The notes beneath the pieces were generated by a model. It was not told where the DNA came from. It saw only the letters and a program-made list of their open reading frames with translations, and searched no databases. This document shows, in pieces, positions 1 to 10,349 of a stretch of DNA of 64,000 nt (its first letter is position 1; each line of letters starts with the position of its first letter). The position numbers were made by a program, and so were the translations under genes. The stretch covers positions 12,188,704-12,252,703 of the forward strand of contig NC_045139.1 in assembly GCF_008831285.2 (NCBI RefSeq), written 5' to 3'. This stretch comes from Nymphaea colorata (Eukaryota; Streptophyta; Magnoliopsida; Nymphaeales; Nymphaeaceae).

Positions 1-279
1 GTTGGCATCAGCCAAGCTCTGATGTATATCCTTCTCTCACTTCATGCACACACCTTAAAGTACTACCACACAAACTTCACAAAGTATTTTACTCCTTGCT
101 TTTGCTGCAGCCTTGCTTTTTGGTGAATTTTTCTTGTTGTTGGACACCCTACTAATTAAACGCGGCCATGGTGGTCAACATTACTCAAAGGTGCCATGTT
201 AGGAAAATCACTGAATAGCTCACTATACAAATCACTGAATAGCTCACTATACGGATGCACGCCTAGTCGGTGTGCACTT
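1..279 (+). pseudogene. GATL-like (GT8) pseudogene fragment, unit A, + strand
   Basis: This is the right part of the + strand GATL fragment of the first unit. Reading across frames it gives the family segment around HTNFTKYF, then a blurred PYFNT-like stretch. It stops where Copia-1 inserted, inside the target word cactt at 275-279. GATL proteins are Golgi GT8 enzymes linked to pectin or xylan synthesis, and the HANFTKYF...FNTGVMV block is typical of them. Frameshifts and stops rule out a working product. A short internal duplication (aaatcactgaatagctcac, twice at 210-247) is special to this copy. The fragment begins outside the window. Confidence 0.6.
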
Positions 280-485
280 TGTTGGATAGTGGCCATTGAG
301 CCCTATCCAGATATCTCGTAACTGCCTTGTAGTTACAAGATTAACTCAAAAACTTCTCACGAGATATAGTTCATCTTTATATAAACCTTTTCCTAAGAAA
401 TCTCTCACGCTAACCACTGCTGGGATTTGGGGAAAACCTAAGGGGCTGGCTATTTATACCCAACAATACTTAGTGTTTTGTTAAT
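280..485 (+). repeat. Copia-1 5' LTR, alignable U3 part with TATA box
   Basis: About 200 bp match the 3' LTR from 5344, starting at tgttggatagtgg and ending near ggctggctatttatac. The tatttata word at about 449-457 is a plausible TATA box for the element. Beyond about 480 the sequence no longer resembles the 3' LTR, so the R/U5 end of this LTR cannot be placed. Confidence 0.75.
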
Positions 486-1257
486 CTCTAGAAGGTTACC
501 AGACGGTAGAATATATCTACCCAAACCCTAATCTGAGTAGAAAGGGCCTCTGACTGCTCTCTGCTAGTATGACTCGGCTCCAACCACCTTCTGTGCGGTA
601 GAATGGAGGAGGACGGCCCTCTCTCGGGTGGCGGTGGTGGAAGATGGGGCAGAGGCAACGTTGGAGGCACATGAGACAAAATTCTTTGCTAGGGTTTTGC
701 GAGAGGGAAGAAGAACTCTCGATAGGAGAGAGAGAACGAAATCGAAAATGAAGAAAAATCGTTCGAAAAGGGCTTTTATAGTCAGAATTTGAAAATTACA
801 AAAATAGTGCACCATTTAGGCGTTATTTTAAAAAAAGCTGTTACATTTTTGATAAATTAAAGCCGAAACATTTTTGCTAAAACCTTTTTCAAAAAGAGAC
901 TCGCAAAAGTTATTTTCATCAGAAACCAAGAATTTTATAAGAAATTACTTTGGGGTACCCTTAGAGTTATTATAAATTGCTGAAAGAGGGTTACAGGAAA
1001 ATTATTTTGCAATTTCAGTAGAAAACTGTGGTTTTATGGATAATTGCATATAGCCACCATCAAACTTATTAAAAATTATAGTAAGAGGGTTCTGAATCCA
1101 ACTTTGAAAAGAGAAATGCATATTCTAAATTTATTGTATTCTCTTTTGTTCTATATATTATATTAGAATGATGTTTGAGACCAATTGATGTGATATTCAT
1201 TGTGATGTTTTCCCTTTCTTTATTGTTCTTTACTTGCCATGAAAAATTAATTTAGAA
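486..1257. other. Rearranged 5' region of Copia-1 with a reverse-oriented promoter-like fragment
   Basis: This stretch should contain the rest of the 5' LTR, the primer binding site and the leader. It does not resemble the 3' LTR. On the - strand, 785-530 reads actataaaagccc followed by a C/T-rich leader with aaaccctag, which looks like an LTR or gene promoter with TATA box and 5' UTR. One reading is that a fragment of another element inserted in reverse here. Recombination between related elements is an alternative. The part from 1020 to 1257 is AT-rich leader with nothing else I recognise. Confidence 0.3.
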
Positions 1258-1881
1258 ATGACATCAAGAGTGGGAGCCTCTGAATTAGCCAAGACTGAGA
1301 AATTAAATGGGACAAACTTCCATGCATGGAAACGTAGGATTATGTTGGGCCTAACTTTGGAAAGACTCATTTATGTGATTGACGAGCCTTTTCCCTCTTT
1401 ATGAGACAAACTTACAGATGAGGAAAGAAGGGCATATGAGTCATTTACTTCTATTGACCTAATGGCTAAAACCATTATATCTTTCATGGAAGATGATCAG
1501 ATCAGGGTATTTGAGGATTGTCCAATGGTCAAGGAAATGTTTGAAAATATTTCTTCCAAATACAACACCACTACTGCGATGCACGTATAGTTGCTGTTAG
1601 AACAATATAATTCCTATAAGATGAAAGAGTCAGACTTTGTAATGGACTATGTTAATAAGATGTTGGTCATGACTAAAGATTTAGCCATAATGGGGAATGT
1701 CATATCTGACAACATGCAGATTAATACAATCCTGAACAGCCTACCTCCTTCCTGGGATGTGGGAGTTACTGCCTTAAGTCTCCAATTTGATAATCTTACT
1801 TTAGAAAAGCTTCCTATACAGTTAGCTCTACAGCAACAACGTCTGGCCAAGAGCAAGAATGCAAAACTAATGACAGTCTAG
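1258..1881 (+). pseudogene. gag: Copia-1 gag pseudogene
   Basis: The atg at 1258 opens a frame encoding a copia Gag N-terminus (KLNGTNFHAWKRRI, the usual start of the UBN2-type Gag domain). The frame is broken by an in-frame tga near 1402 and a tag at 1588, then resumes to a tag at 1879-1881. The 1591-1881 part carries typical Gag helices (LLEQYNSYKMKES, NSLPPSW). No CCHC zinc knuckle is visible between gag and protease, where one would be expected, so it has been deleted or mutated beyond recognition. In the intact family this protein packages element RNA into particles. It is not functional here. Confidence 0.75.
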
Positions 1882-1939
1882 GAAAAACCTGCTAATAGTC
1901 ATGTGCCTATAAGATCCAAACAATTTAAAAATCAAAACG

Positions 1940-2401
1940 ATGACAAGTTCAAGGGCAATTTTGCAAGTACTAAGGAGGAAGCTACAAGGGAACTCCGACA
2001 GAGAAGTCATTTGTGTTGTGTCAGAATGTTTGTTTGCAGATGGAGATTTGACTGGTTGGTGGGTTGATTCAGGAGCTACTCATCACATTGCGAAGACAAA
2101 GGAAGACGTGATTCACATAGAAGGACTGAGTCCGGGAACAAACAAGGTCTACATGGGAAACAACTCATATTGTAATGTCATGGGAATTGGGGCATATCGA
2201 CTAAATGTTGGGGGCACTAGTGTCGGACTTAACGAGGTTTTGTATGTCTCTTCCATGAGGAGGAATCTAATGTTTATTCCCGCACTGACTGGGAAAGGTT
2301 TTGAAGTTTGTTTTATTCTCGGGAAAATAACAGTCGGAAAACATGAAAGGATCATGTTTGATGGCAAATTTATAAAAAAAACATGGTATGTTCAAACTTA
2401 A
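1940..2401 (+). pseudogene. Copia-1 aspartic protease segment
   Basis: A 153-codon open stretch carries WWVDSGATHHIA, the copia protease active site (Asp-Ser-Gly-Ala). It is followed by the usual strand pattern (VYMGNNSYCNVMGIG, LNEVLYVSSMRRNL). This enzyme would cleave the Gag-Pol polyprotein. It is in a different frame from gag, so a frameshift separates them. The catalytic motif is intact, but the polyprotein context is destroyed. Confidence 0.8.
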
Positions 2402-3383
2402 TGATAAGAATGAAGCTTCTAGTTCTGCTTATTTCGACTGTGCAATGAGTGTGAATGTAAACTTATGGCATGAAAGATTAAGCCATATAAGCATAAAAAA
2501 GATGAAGACTCTAACACAACAAGGTTTAATACCTGACATAAATATAAATGATTTCGCGAAATGCGAGTCGTTTGTATATAGAAAAATGACAATGAAACCA
2601 TTTCCGTCTAAAGTAATTCGGACAACTGAATTATTGAAAATAATCCATACTGATATCTGTGGACCTTTTAGAGTCCAAACTCATAGTGGCAAATTATATT
2701 TCTTAACATTTATTGATGACTTCTCAAGATTTGGCTATATTTATTTGATTAAGTTCAAGTCAGAAACACTTGAGAAATTCAAGAAATATAAATCTAAAGT
2801 CAAGAGACAACTTGGAAGATAAATCAAAGTTGTAAGGTCTGATCGAGGAGGAGAATACACGTCTAATGAACTATTCAAATATTGTAAAGACCTTAGAATT
2901 AATAGGCAAAAGACAATGCCTAGAACACCACAACAGAATGGTGTGGCTGAGAGGCGTAACAGAACCCTCTTAAACACGGTGAGATACATGTTGGCAGGTG
3001 CACAATTACCAAAAGTTTTTTAGGGTGAAGCTATGTTATCAGCTATGTATACAAAAAATCGAGTGCCCTACAAAGCAGTCCCAACCCCTCCCTATGAGAG
3101 ATGGACTGGTGTAAAACCAGAACTAAGACATCTGAGGAGATGGGGATCTATAACACATGTGAAAATTCTAGATCCAAAATTGGATAAACTAGATAACAGG
3201 TCAGTAAGATGTGTATTTATCGGATATCCGAAAGAATCCAAGGGCTATAGATTATATCATTCATCTATGAAACTTATAGAAAGTAGAGATGTAGAGTTCA
3301 TAGAAAAGCTCAAAAATAAAAATATTGATCCAGTTGAATATCAAAATGATGTAGTGGATGATCTGATATATTCAGAGGAATAG
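2388..3383 (+). pseudogene. Copia-1 integrase (GAG-pre-integrase, core, C-terminal)
   Basis: The first part has WHERLSHISIKKM, the HHCC-type pre-integrase domain. Its second cysteine position reads CESFVY where CxxC is expected, so zinc binding is probably lost. The core shows all three acidic positions: HTDICGPF, VVRSDRGGEY and QQNGVAERRNRTL. A taa at 2821-2823 and a tag near 3020 interrupt the frame. The end (VRCVFIGYPKESKGYRLYH) matches the copia integrase C-terminal region. The intact enzyme inserts element cDNA; this copy cannot. Confidence 0.85.
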
Positions 3384-3639
3384 TCTAGTAATGAAGTGGC
3401 TGGAGACTAGTTTGGCAATGAACCAACTGAGCAGGATTCGTCTGAGGAACAGTCTGGTAATGAACCGATTAAAGATCAGTTAGGTAAAATGAATCAACTG
3501 ATCTGAGTACCTCGTCATCTCAAACGTTATCAGGTCATAAAAGACCTAGAGCTCCTCATTCATATTTAAATGATTATTATGTATATCTTGTAGAGGAGCT
3601 ATGCTATTCATTAGATATTGACGAAATGTCAGACAATCT
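3384..3639 (+). other. Copia-1 integrase-RT linker with Glu/Gln-rich repeats
   Basis: A repetitive acidic linker encodes several degenerate copies of a Glu-Gln-Ser-Gly-Asn-Glu motif, followed by a non-conserved stretch. Linkers of this kind between integrase and RT are usual in copia elements. Stops at about 3381 and 3409 break it. Confidence 0.5.
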
Positions 3640-4500
3640 GACATATGACGAAACCATAAGCTCACATGAATCATCAGATTGGATGAATGCTATGGATGAA
3701 GAAATTGAATCCATAAAAAAAATAAAGTCTAAGAATTAGTAGATCTTTCTAATGATAAAAAAACAATTGGATGTAAATGGGTGCTAAGGAAGAAGTATAA
3801 AGCTGACGGATCAGTCGAGAAATTCAAAGCTAGACTGGTGGCAACATGTTTTTTCCAAAAGGAAGGAAGTGATTACTCAGAAACCTATTTGTCGGTTGCA
3901 AAGTTTGCATCAATTAGAATAATTTTGGTTATTGCAGCATTCTATGACTTAAATATTTGTCAGATGGATGTGAAAACCACTTTTCTTAATGGTGAGTTGA
4001 AGGAAACTGTATATATGACTCAACCACAAGGGTATGTCATCAAGGAATAAGAAGACAAAGTGTACAAGCTGAATAAATCATTGTACAGATTGAAGCAGTT
4101 GCCTAGACAATGGTATTTTGCTTTTTACAAAGCTATTACAAAACTTAGGTTTGTTACAAACCAACTTGACCATTGTGTATATGTTTGGAAAAGTGAGAGT
4201 TTTTTCTGTATCTTGTCATTATATGTTGATGACATTTTATTAACAAGAAATGATAATGACATGATATTCAAAATGTAGACTTGGTTGAACAAGAACTTCA
4301 AAATGAAGGACTTGGGTGAAACATCCTATATATTAGGAATAAAGATCTCTCGAGATAGAAACTCAAGGATCCTGAGTTTAAACCAAGAACGATATATTGA
4401 TTCTATCTTAAAGAAATTTCGTATGTTAGACTGTAAACCAATTGAGACTCCTATAGCTAAAGGAGCAAACTTAAACAGGAGTGATTGTCTTGGTAAAGAA
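3640..4500 (+). pseudogene. Copia-1 reverse transcriptase
   Basis: This is the copia RT domain (RVT_2). Landmarks in order are SSDWMNAMDEEIES, FKARLVA, QMDVKTTFLNGELKE, MTQPQGYV, LNKSLYRLKQLPRQWY and the catalytic LYVDDILLT, then MKDLGETSYILGIKISRD. The active-site Asp pair is kept. Single-base stops at 3739, 4048 and 4276 and small frame changes break it into pieces. The ARGFxQ-type position reads ATCFFQ, a further sign of decay. The enzyme would copy element RNA in the cytoplasm. Confidence 0.88.
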
Positions 4501-5184
4501 CAACAAAAATTAAATGTTCCATATGCACAAATGGTTGACAGTCTGATGTATTTAATGCTTTGTACCAGACTAGACATAAGCTTTCCTGTTGGTTTGGTGA
4601 GTCGTTATCAAAGTAATCCTGGATGGCCTCATTGGCAAGCAGTTAAAAGGATTTTTTGGTACATTAAAGGAACAAAAGGACTGACATTGTCCTATCAAGC
4701 AGATGAGCTAACTTTAGTTGGCTATTTCTATGCAGATTTTGCAGGATGCAAAGACGACAGTAAATCTACTTATAGATATGTATTCCTCTTTGGAGGTGAA
4801 GTGATAGCTTGGTCCTGTAAGAAACATGGATGTATTGATTAGCACACTCAGAAAGCAGAGAATGTAACATGTAATGTTGCAACTACTTTTGCTGTCTGGG
4901 TAAATCGGTTCTTCAAAGACTTGAAATTAGATCTTGATAATGAACTGATTCAATTGTACTGTGATAATCAAGTAGCGATATCTCTTATGAAGAATGGAGC
5001 TGTTAGCTCAGTGAGTAAATATATAATGGTGAAATACCATTATGTTCATGAAATTATCGAGAAAAATGAAATCTCACTTGAATATTTACATACCAATAAT
5101 ATGGTAGTTGATCCCTTAACTAAGGGAATATCTGAAGACTTGTTTTCAAAACATGTAGCCCATATGAGGTTAAGATATATTTGA
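4501..5184 (+). pseudogene. Copia-1 RNase H domain and C-terminus
   Basis: The region starts near DSLMYLMLCTRLDIS, continues through LVGYFYADFAGCKDDSKST (RNase H Asp region) and YCDNQVAISLMKNG, and ends with TNNMVVDPLTKGI and a short tail. This is the standard copia RNase H plus C-terminal signature. A tag at 4840-4842 breaks it. The usual SSTEAEY-like block is altered to an HTQKAENVT reading. A polypurine tract (caagtgggaaa) lies just before the 3' LTR at 5333-5343. Confidence 0.85.
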
Positions 5185-5343
5185 AAGGTTGCGAAGGAAG
5201 AACCAATGAATGGAAAACCTTGCTGTAAATCTTGAACAAAGTTACGATGGAAAAATCAGTTATGGAAAACTATGTAACTAACTAAATAAAGAAAACCCAC
5301 ATATAGTAGAAGCAAACTGGTGGTCTCATGGTCAAGTGGGAAA

Positions 5344-5685
5344 TGTTGGACAGTGGCCATTGAGCCCTATTTGGATATCTCATAACTGCCTTGCAGTTAC
5401 TAAATTAACTCGAAAACTTCTCACGAGATAAAGTTCATGTTTATCTAAACCTTTTCCTAAGAAATCTCTCATGCTAACCGCCGCTGGGATTTGGGAAAAA
5501 CCTAAGGGGCTGGCTATTTATACCCCCGAATTTGACACTATCCACTTGCTCTTCTACTTCATCTTTCTCCTCCGTCTCTGTCTCTTCCATCTATGCTATT
5601 AGTCACTTGAAGCCTAAGTCTAGAGCATCCGATGGTGAACCAGTTGAGGAGCTTGAGACGTTGTTCTGCTGCCTTCATTCCAACA
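5344..5685 (+). repeat. Copia-1 3' LTR
   Basis: 342 bp from tgttggacagtgg to ...attccaaca, directly followed by the target duplication cactt. The first 180 bp match the 5' LTR. The remainder (from about 5525, aatttgacactatccac) has no counterpart at the 5' end of the element. Confidence 0.8.
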
Positions 5686-6115
5686 CACTTATGGGCATGT
5701 TTCCGGCCCATGAGTAGGCTGGTGATGTCCTGAGTATGCCACATCTCAATGTTGCTGATCATGGCATGGGCGTTGAAGTGGATGATTATCTGGCCACAAA
5801 AGTTTACATGAAAGCGTACTAGAAGCGAGGGTAAAATACTTGGGAAAGTTCAAGTGGCCATACTCTAGGGAGCCGAGGACGAAGTAGGAGTAGGGGATTC
5901 ACCAGAGCTTGGCAATGTCACTGACGGAGATGAGTTCGAAGTCGAGGTAGATGACATGGGTGACAAAAGGGGTGAGCCAATTAGTTAGTTAGATGCGTGT
6001 GTAGCTGAGGTAGGTTGGCGACAACAAATGTAGGAGGAGATCATCGGCCAGATAAGGAGAGGATCAAGGGCATGGAGGTGAAGACAAATATAGGAGAATA
6101 TAGAAAACACACAAT
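5686..6115 (-). pseudogene. GATL-like pseudogene fragment, unit A, - strand
   Basis: Read on the - strand, this encodes in broken frames a GATL mid-region: a THVIYLDFEL block (the YLDSDL metal-binding DxD region of GT8), a KLW-stop-IPYSYF block, EYGHLNF(P)K and a SNIEMW tail. The TGA right after KLW is shared with the other - strand copies. The matching N-terminal third and the C-terminal GT8 region (NQHGLGGDN) are absent, so only a central slice is present. Not functional. Confidence 0.65.
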
Positions 6116-6766
6116 GTGACACAAATAATGTACAATCAATGTTAATGAATGAACTAATTTCATATTATTTCCTGCTAAAATCAGTAACCCAAGTTATGCA
6201 CATTCACTTTTTCCACTTCTATGGTTCGCTAAGTGAATCCATTGAATATTATAAAAAAATCATTTTCTTTGTGTTGGTTTGTGTTCCAATGCTAATGCAC
6301 TAAAAAGTTTATCAATTGTTTTGACCTTGTTGCATGGTCATCATTCCTCTTAAGCAATGAATTATAGTCATGAAGTATTTTATTTCAATATTTCAAAATA
6401 ATGACTAGCTAGGATTTGAGATCAATTTGGACATTTCTTTCAAAAAATGATAAGAGGGTTCTATGTATTATACTTGAGCAAGGTTTTGAAGCCATGAGTT
6501 TTATGGTAAATATATTACAATTTTAATAAAATATTGGCCTAGAAATAAAGAGGAAGCAAGAAACTTGTATTCAAAGTTGCGAGTGTCAATCTGATTTGCT
6601 TTGCTGGTGTCATTGGAAAGCCAAAGCGAAGCGAGTGCCTTGAATCTTGACCTTTCCATCATTTTGTTTAGTGAAATATATTTGTATATTTGTAGAAGAA
6701 TTTGAAGTAAGTGTCTGGGTAATTAATTTAAATAAAAGCCATATAATGGTTTAACATTGTATATCC
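6116..6766. other. AT-rich spacer of the GATL array (example unit)
   Basis: No coding potential. It recurs after each - strand fragment (about 7550-8098, 8906-9426, 15900-16421 and 17216-17560) with shared words such as cccaagttatgcacattcac, gttggtttgtgttc and cctagaaataaagagg. It may be former flanking or intron sequence carried along when the unit was amplified. Confidence 0.6.
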
Positions 6767-7130
6767 GTTATGCTCTTATCTACCGTGCCGATCAGCCCCT
6801 CAACTATACCCGCACTTACCTGCTGACCTCCTCCCCCATTCGGTCACCTACCTCATCTACCTCGACTCTACTCTCATACTCCTTGCTGGCATCAGCCAGA
6901 CCTTAGTAAATCTCCTTCTCTCACTTTCTGCACGACACCTCAAAGTACTACCACACAAACTTCACCAAGTATTTTACTCTTTGCCTCTGATTCAGCCTTG
7001 TTTTTTGGAGAAATCTTGCCGGCTGTTGGACACCCAACTACTTCAACATGGTCATTATGGTCAGCATTACTCAAGGGTGGCATGCTTAAAAAATCACCAA
7101 AATAGCTCGTTGTACGGATGCACGCCACAT
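6767..7130 (+). pseudogene. GATL-like pseudogene fragment, unit B, + strand
   Basis: Reading across frames gives DQPLNYTRTYL, then LPADLLPHSVTYLIYLDS, then LILLAGISQTL, closely following the GATL pattern for the substrate and DxD region (PLNYARxYLADLL...VIYLDSDLxxVxDIxKLW). It continues into a TNFTKYFT block and a degraded PCYFNTGVM block, and ends at the position corresponding to the EEWMxxQK helix. Several frame changes are needed, so it is a pseudogene. It stops near 7130, where homology switches strand. Confidence 0.7.
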
Positions 7131-7550
7131 CTCAATGTTTCTGTCCTTGGCTAGGCTGGAGCATGCCACATCTCAATGTTGCTAATCATGACAAGGGCGT
7201 TGAAGTGGCTGAGAGTCCGACCATAAAAGTTCACATGAAAGCAGTGTTGTACTAAAAGTGAGGGGTAAAATACTTGGGAAAGTTTAAGTGGCCATACTCT
7301 AGGACACCAAGGATGAAGTAGGAGTAGGGTATTCACCAGATATTGACGATGTCACTAACAGGGATGAGTTCGAAGTTGAGGTAGATGACATGGTTGACAA
7401 GGGGGCAAGCTGGTCAATTTGGTAAATGCGTGCATACCAGAGGGGTCGGTCAACAACAACAGATGTAGGAGGAGACCATCGGCCAAATAAGGAGAGGTTC
7501 AAGGGTGTGGAGGTGAAGATGGATGTAGGGGAACATAGAAAACACACAAT
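7131..7550 (-). pseudogene. GATL-like pseudogene fragment, unit B, - strand
   Basis: On the - strand, in broken frames: FPYIHLHLHTLEPLLI (the family FPxLxFxVYRFDP block), NHVIYLNFELIPVSDI (DxD region, second Asp replaced by Glu), a stop, then IPYSYFILGVLEYGHLNF and PKYFTPHF, and SNIEMWHA. EYxHxNFxKYFT is a hallmark of GATL rather than GAUT proteins. The stop after the KLW position is shared with the other units. It meets the + strand fragment tail to tail. Confidence 0.7.
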
Positions 7551-8098
7551 GTGATGCGAAAAATGAATGGTCTATGTTTATGATTGAACTAATTTCATAT
7601 TATTTTCGGCTCAAATCACTAACCCAAGTTATGTGCATTCACTATTTCTGCTTCTAAAGTTCGCTTGGTGCATCCATTGAATACTCTAAAACAATCATTT
7701 TATTTGTGTTGGATTGTGTTCAAATTTCAATGTGTTTTTAAAAAGTCTATCAAATGTTTTGAACTTCTTGTATGGTCATCACTCCTCTTAACCAATGAAT
7801 TATAGTAGTTACTTATTTCGTTTGAAATACTTGAAATTAGTGACACTTTCTTGGATATTGAGTTCAATTTTGGACATTTCTTTCCAAAAACGTCAAGGGG
7901 GTTCTATGTACCACACTCGAAAAGCCTTGAGTTTTATGGTATATATATTACAACTTTAATAAAATATAGGCCTAAAAATAAAGAGAGAACAAGAAGAATT
8001 TAGTGAAATATATATCTTTTATTTGTAAAAGTATGAGGAGTAAGTGTGTCGGTAACTAATTTACATAAAAGCCATAGAATGGTCTAGCACTGTATATC

Positions 8099-8490
8099 AA
8101 CTGTGCCCTCATTTACCTCTTCGACCAGCGCTCTCAACTATACCTGCACCTACCTACCGACCTCCTCCCATTGGGTCACTTGCCTCATCTACCTTGACTC
8201 CGATCTCATACTCGTCATAGGCATCACCCCAGCTTTGATGTCTCCTTCTCTCACTTCATGCACGACACCTTAAAGTACTACCACACAAACTTCACCAAGT
8301 ATTTTGCTCATTACTTTTGGTAAAGCCTTGCTTTTTAGTGAAATTTTGCCAGCTGTCGGGCAACCCACTACTTCAATGTGGCCATGATGGTCAACATTAC
8401 TCAAGGGTAGCATGCTTGGAAAATCACCGAATAGCTCGCTTTATGGATGCACGCCTAGTTGGTGTGCACTTCTGGACACGTTTCCAGTCC
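8099..8490 (+). pseudogene. GATL-like pseudogene fragment, unit C, + strand
   Basis: Same order as in unit B: a YTCTYLPTDLL-like block, an IYLDSDLIL-like block, then a TNFTKYF block near 8290-8310, and a degraded FNT block. It ends in a frame reading WMDARLVGVHFW that spans the junction with the opposite-strand fragment (tgcacttctggacacgtttcc). Frameshifted and stop-containing. Confidence 0.65.
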
Positions 8491-8905
8491 ATGAGTAGGC
8501 TGGTGGTGTCCTGAGATTGCCACATCTCAATGTTGCTGATCATGACATGAGCGTTGAAGTGGTTGAGGATCCGACCATAAAAGTTTACATGAAATTAGTG
8601 TTGTACTAGATGCAAAAGGGTAAAATACTTGAGAAAGTTCAAGTGGCCATACTCTAGGGCACCAAGGACAAAGTAGGAGTAGGGAATTCACCAAAGCTTG
8701 GCAATGTCATAAACAGGGATGAGTTCAAAGTCAAGGTAGATGACGTGGGTGACAAAGGGGGTGAGCCGGTCTGTTCGGTAGATCCATGCGTAGCTGCGGG
8801 GTAAGTCGTTGACAGCAAATGTAGGAGAAGATCATTGGTCAGAGAAGGAGAGGATCGAGGGCACGGAGATGAAGATGGATGTAGGGGCACATAGAAAACA
8901 CACAA
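8491..8905 (-). pseudogene. GATL-like pseudogene fragment, unit C, - strand
   Basis: On the - strand: an RSYAWIYRTDRLTPFVTHV block, then IYLDFELIPVYDIAKLW followed by the shared TGA, then IPYSYFVLGALEYGHLNF and a KYFTP-like stretch. This copy preserves the DxD-region similarity best (YLDFEL for YLDSDL). It is broken by the shared stop and by frame changes. Confidence 0.7.
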
Positions 8906-9426
8906 TGTACATTCTATGTTATTGATTAAACTAATTTCATATTATTTCCTACTCACATAACTAACCCAACTTATGCACATTCAGTATTTCCGTTTCTATG
9001 GTTCGCTTGGTGCATCCATTGAATATAATAAAACAATCATTCCTTTGTGTTGGTTTGTGTTCCAATGCCAATGCATTAATAAGTCTATCAATTGTTTTGA
9101 TCTTGTTGTATGGTCATCATTCATCTTAAGCAATGGATTATAGTCATTAATTATTTTATTTTAAATACTTCTAAATAATGACACTAGCTTGGATATTGAG
9201 TTCAATTTTGGACATTTCTTTCAAAAAAGGATCAAAGGGTTCTATTTACCATACTCGAACAATGTTTTGAAGCTTTGAGTTTTATGGCATATGTATTATA
9301 TCTTTAACAAAATATTGGCCTACAAATAAAAGGAAATAAGAAGAATTTAGTGAAACATATTTTTATATTGGTAGAAGTACAATGGCAATTAATTTAAATA
9401 AAAGCTATAGAATGGTCTAGCACTCT

Positions 9427-9800
9427 ATGTCAGTTATGCCTTCATCTACCTCACTGACCAGTCCCTCAACTATACCTGCACCTACCTGCCGACCTCCTCC
9501 CCCATTTGGTCACCTACCTCGACTCAATCTCATACTCTTCGTTGGCATCAGCCAAGCTCTGACATATCTCCTTCTCTCACTTCTACCACACAAACTTCAC
9601 CAAGTATATTACTCTCCTTGCTTCTGGTGTAGCCTTGTTTTTTGGTGAAACGTTGTTGGCTGTCAGACACCTTGCAACTTCAACACGGCATAATGGTCAA
9701 CGTTACTCAAGGGTGGCGTGCTTGGAAAATCACCAAATAGCTCATTGTATGGATGCATGCCTAGTCGAAGTGCATATCTGGACACGTTTCCAGTCCTTGA
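9427..9800 (+). pseudogene. GATL-like pseudogene fragment, unit D, + strand
   Basis: A short open reading frame from 9427 reads STSLTSPSTIPAPTC in one frame. The family match is in the shifted frames (PLNYTCTYLP; HKLHQVYYSPCFWCS overlapping the NFTKYF block). It is shorter than its siblings because bases are missing after the DxD region (tctcacttctaccac joins two segments that are about 20 bp apart elsewhere). A junction-spanning reading ending WTRFQSLSRLVMS lies at 9760-9820. Confidence 0.6.
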
Positions 9801-9955
9801 GTAGGCTGGTGATGTCCTGAGCATGCCACATCTCAATATTGCTGATAACGATAGGAGTGTTGAAGTGGCTGAGCATCTGACTACAAAAGTTCAATGAAAG
9901 CAGTGTTGTACTTGAAGCGATGGGTAAAATACTTGAGAAAGTTCAAGTGGCCAAG
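9801..9955 (-). pseudogene. GATL-like pseudogene fragment, unit D, - strand (part 1)
   Basis: The SNIEMW-like tail and the HFNT region of the - strand fragment, interrupted after gttcaagtggcc at 9955 by the composite insertion. The missing half resumes at about 15736. About 20 bp of the expected unit (atactctagggcaccaagg) are lost at the break. Confidence 0.6.
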
Positions 9956-10349
9956 GGCGGAGCCAGGGGCCCACCTGGTCCATGGCCCCATCCCAGCGAA
10001 TTGAAAAAAAAAAAATTAAAAAAATGAAAATTTTTAGTTTGGGTCAACCCACAAAACTCTGCCCCTTTGGTTTTTGTCTTGCCCTGTTTCGAAAGGTGAA
10101 GGAGAAAAAAGCAGCCGCCAGTCCGCTACGGTGCCAAGTTGAGGAGTCCCACCTCACCGACAATGTGAGTGTCTCTCTCACTCCCTTGCTTCCGGTGTTG
10201 ATTTTGCTTCGAGAGATTGCGCTTCCTATGCTCTTGAGAAATCAGACATCAGCTCTCAGCTGCCATTCTCTCACATCTGATTTAGGGTAGGGTTTTTTTT
10301 TTGTTCCTTTTGAAAACGTTAACCGGCTACAGGAAGCACACAACTGAAC
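9956..10349. other. Left end of composite insertion; transposon-end-like sequence
   Basis: It begins aagggcggagccaggggccc, a word common at the ends of degenerate plant DNA transposons, followed by an A-run. A 102-codon frame (9982-10290) has no family resemblance I can see; it reads like a transposon-carried leader with C/T-rich stretches. No matching terminus was found at the right end of the insertion (15735). Confidence 0.3.

Larger units (their letters stand above)
280..5685 (+). mobile_element. Copia-1: Ty1/copia LTR retrotransposon with target duplication
   Basis: The order is 5' LTR, gag, protease, integrase, reverse transcriptase, RNase H, polypurine tract, 3' LTR, which is the Ty1/copia order (integrase before RT). 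It is flanked by the 5-bp duplication CACTT (275-279 and 5686-5690). The uninterrupted sibling units read ...ggtgtgcacttctggacacg, which shows exactly where it inserted. LTR ends are TG...CA (tgttgga at 280 and 5344; ...ccaaca ending 5685). The coding region has many in-frame stops and frameshifts, and the LTR halves that can be aligned differ at roughly 8% of sites, so it is long dead. I did not find a convincing primer binding site. Confidence 0.88.
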
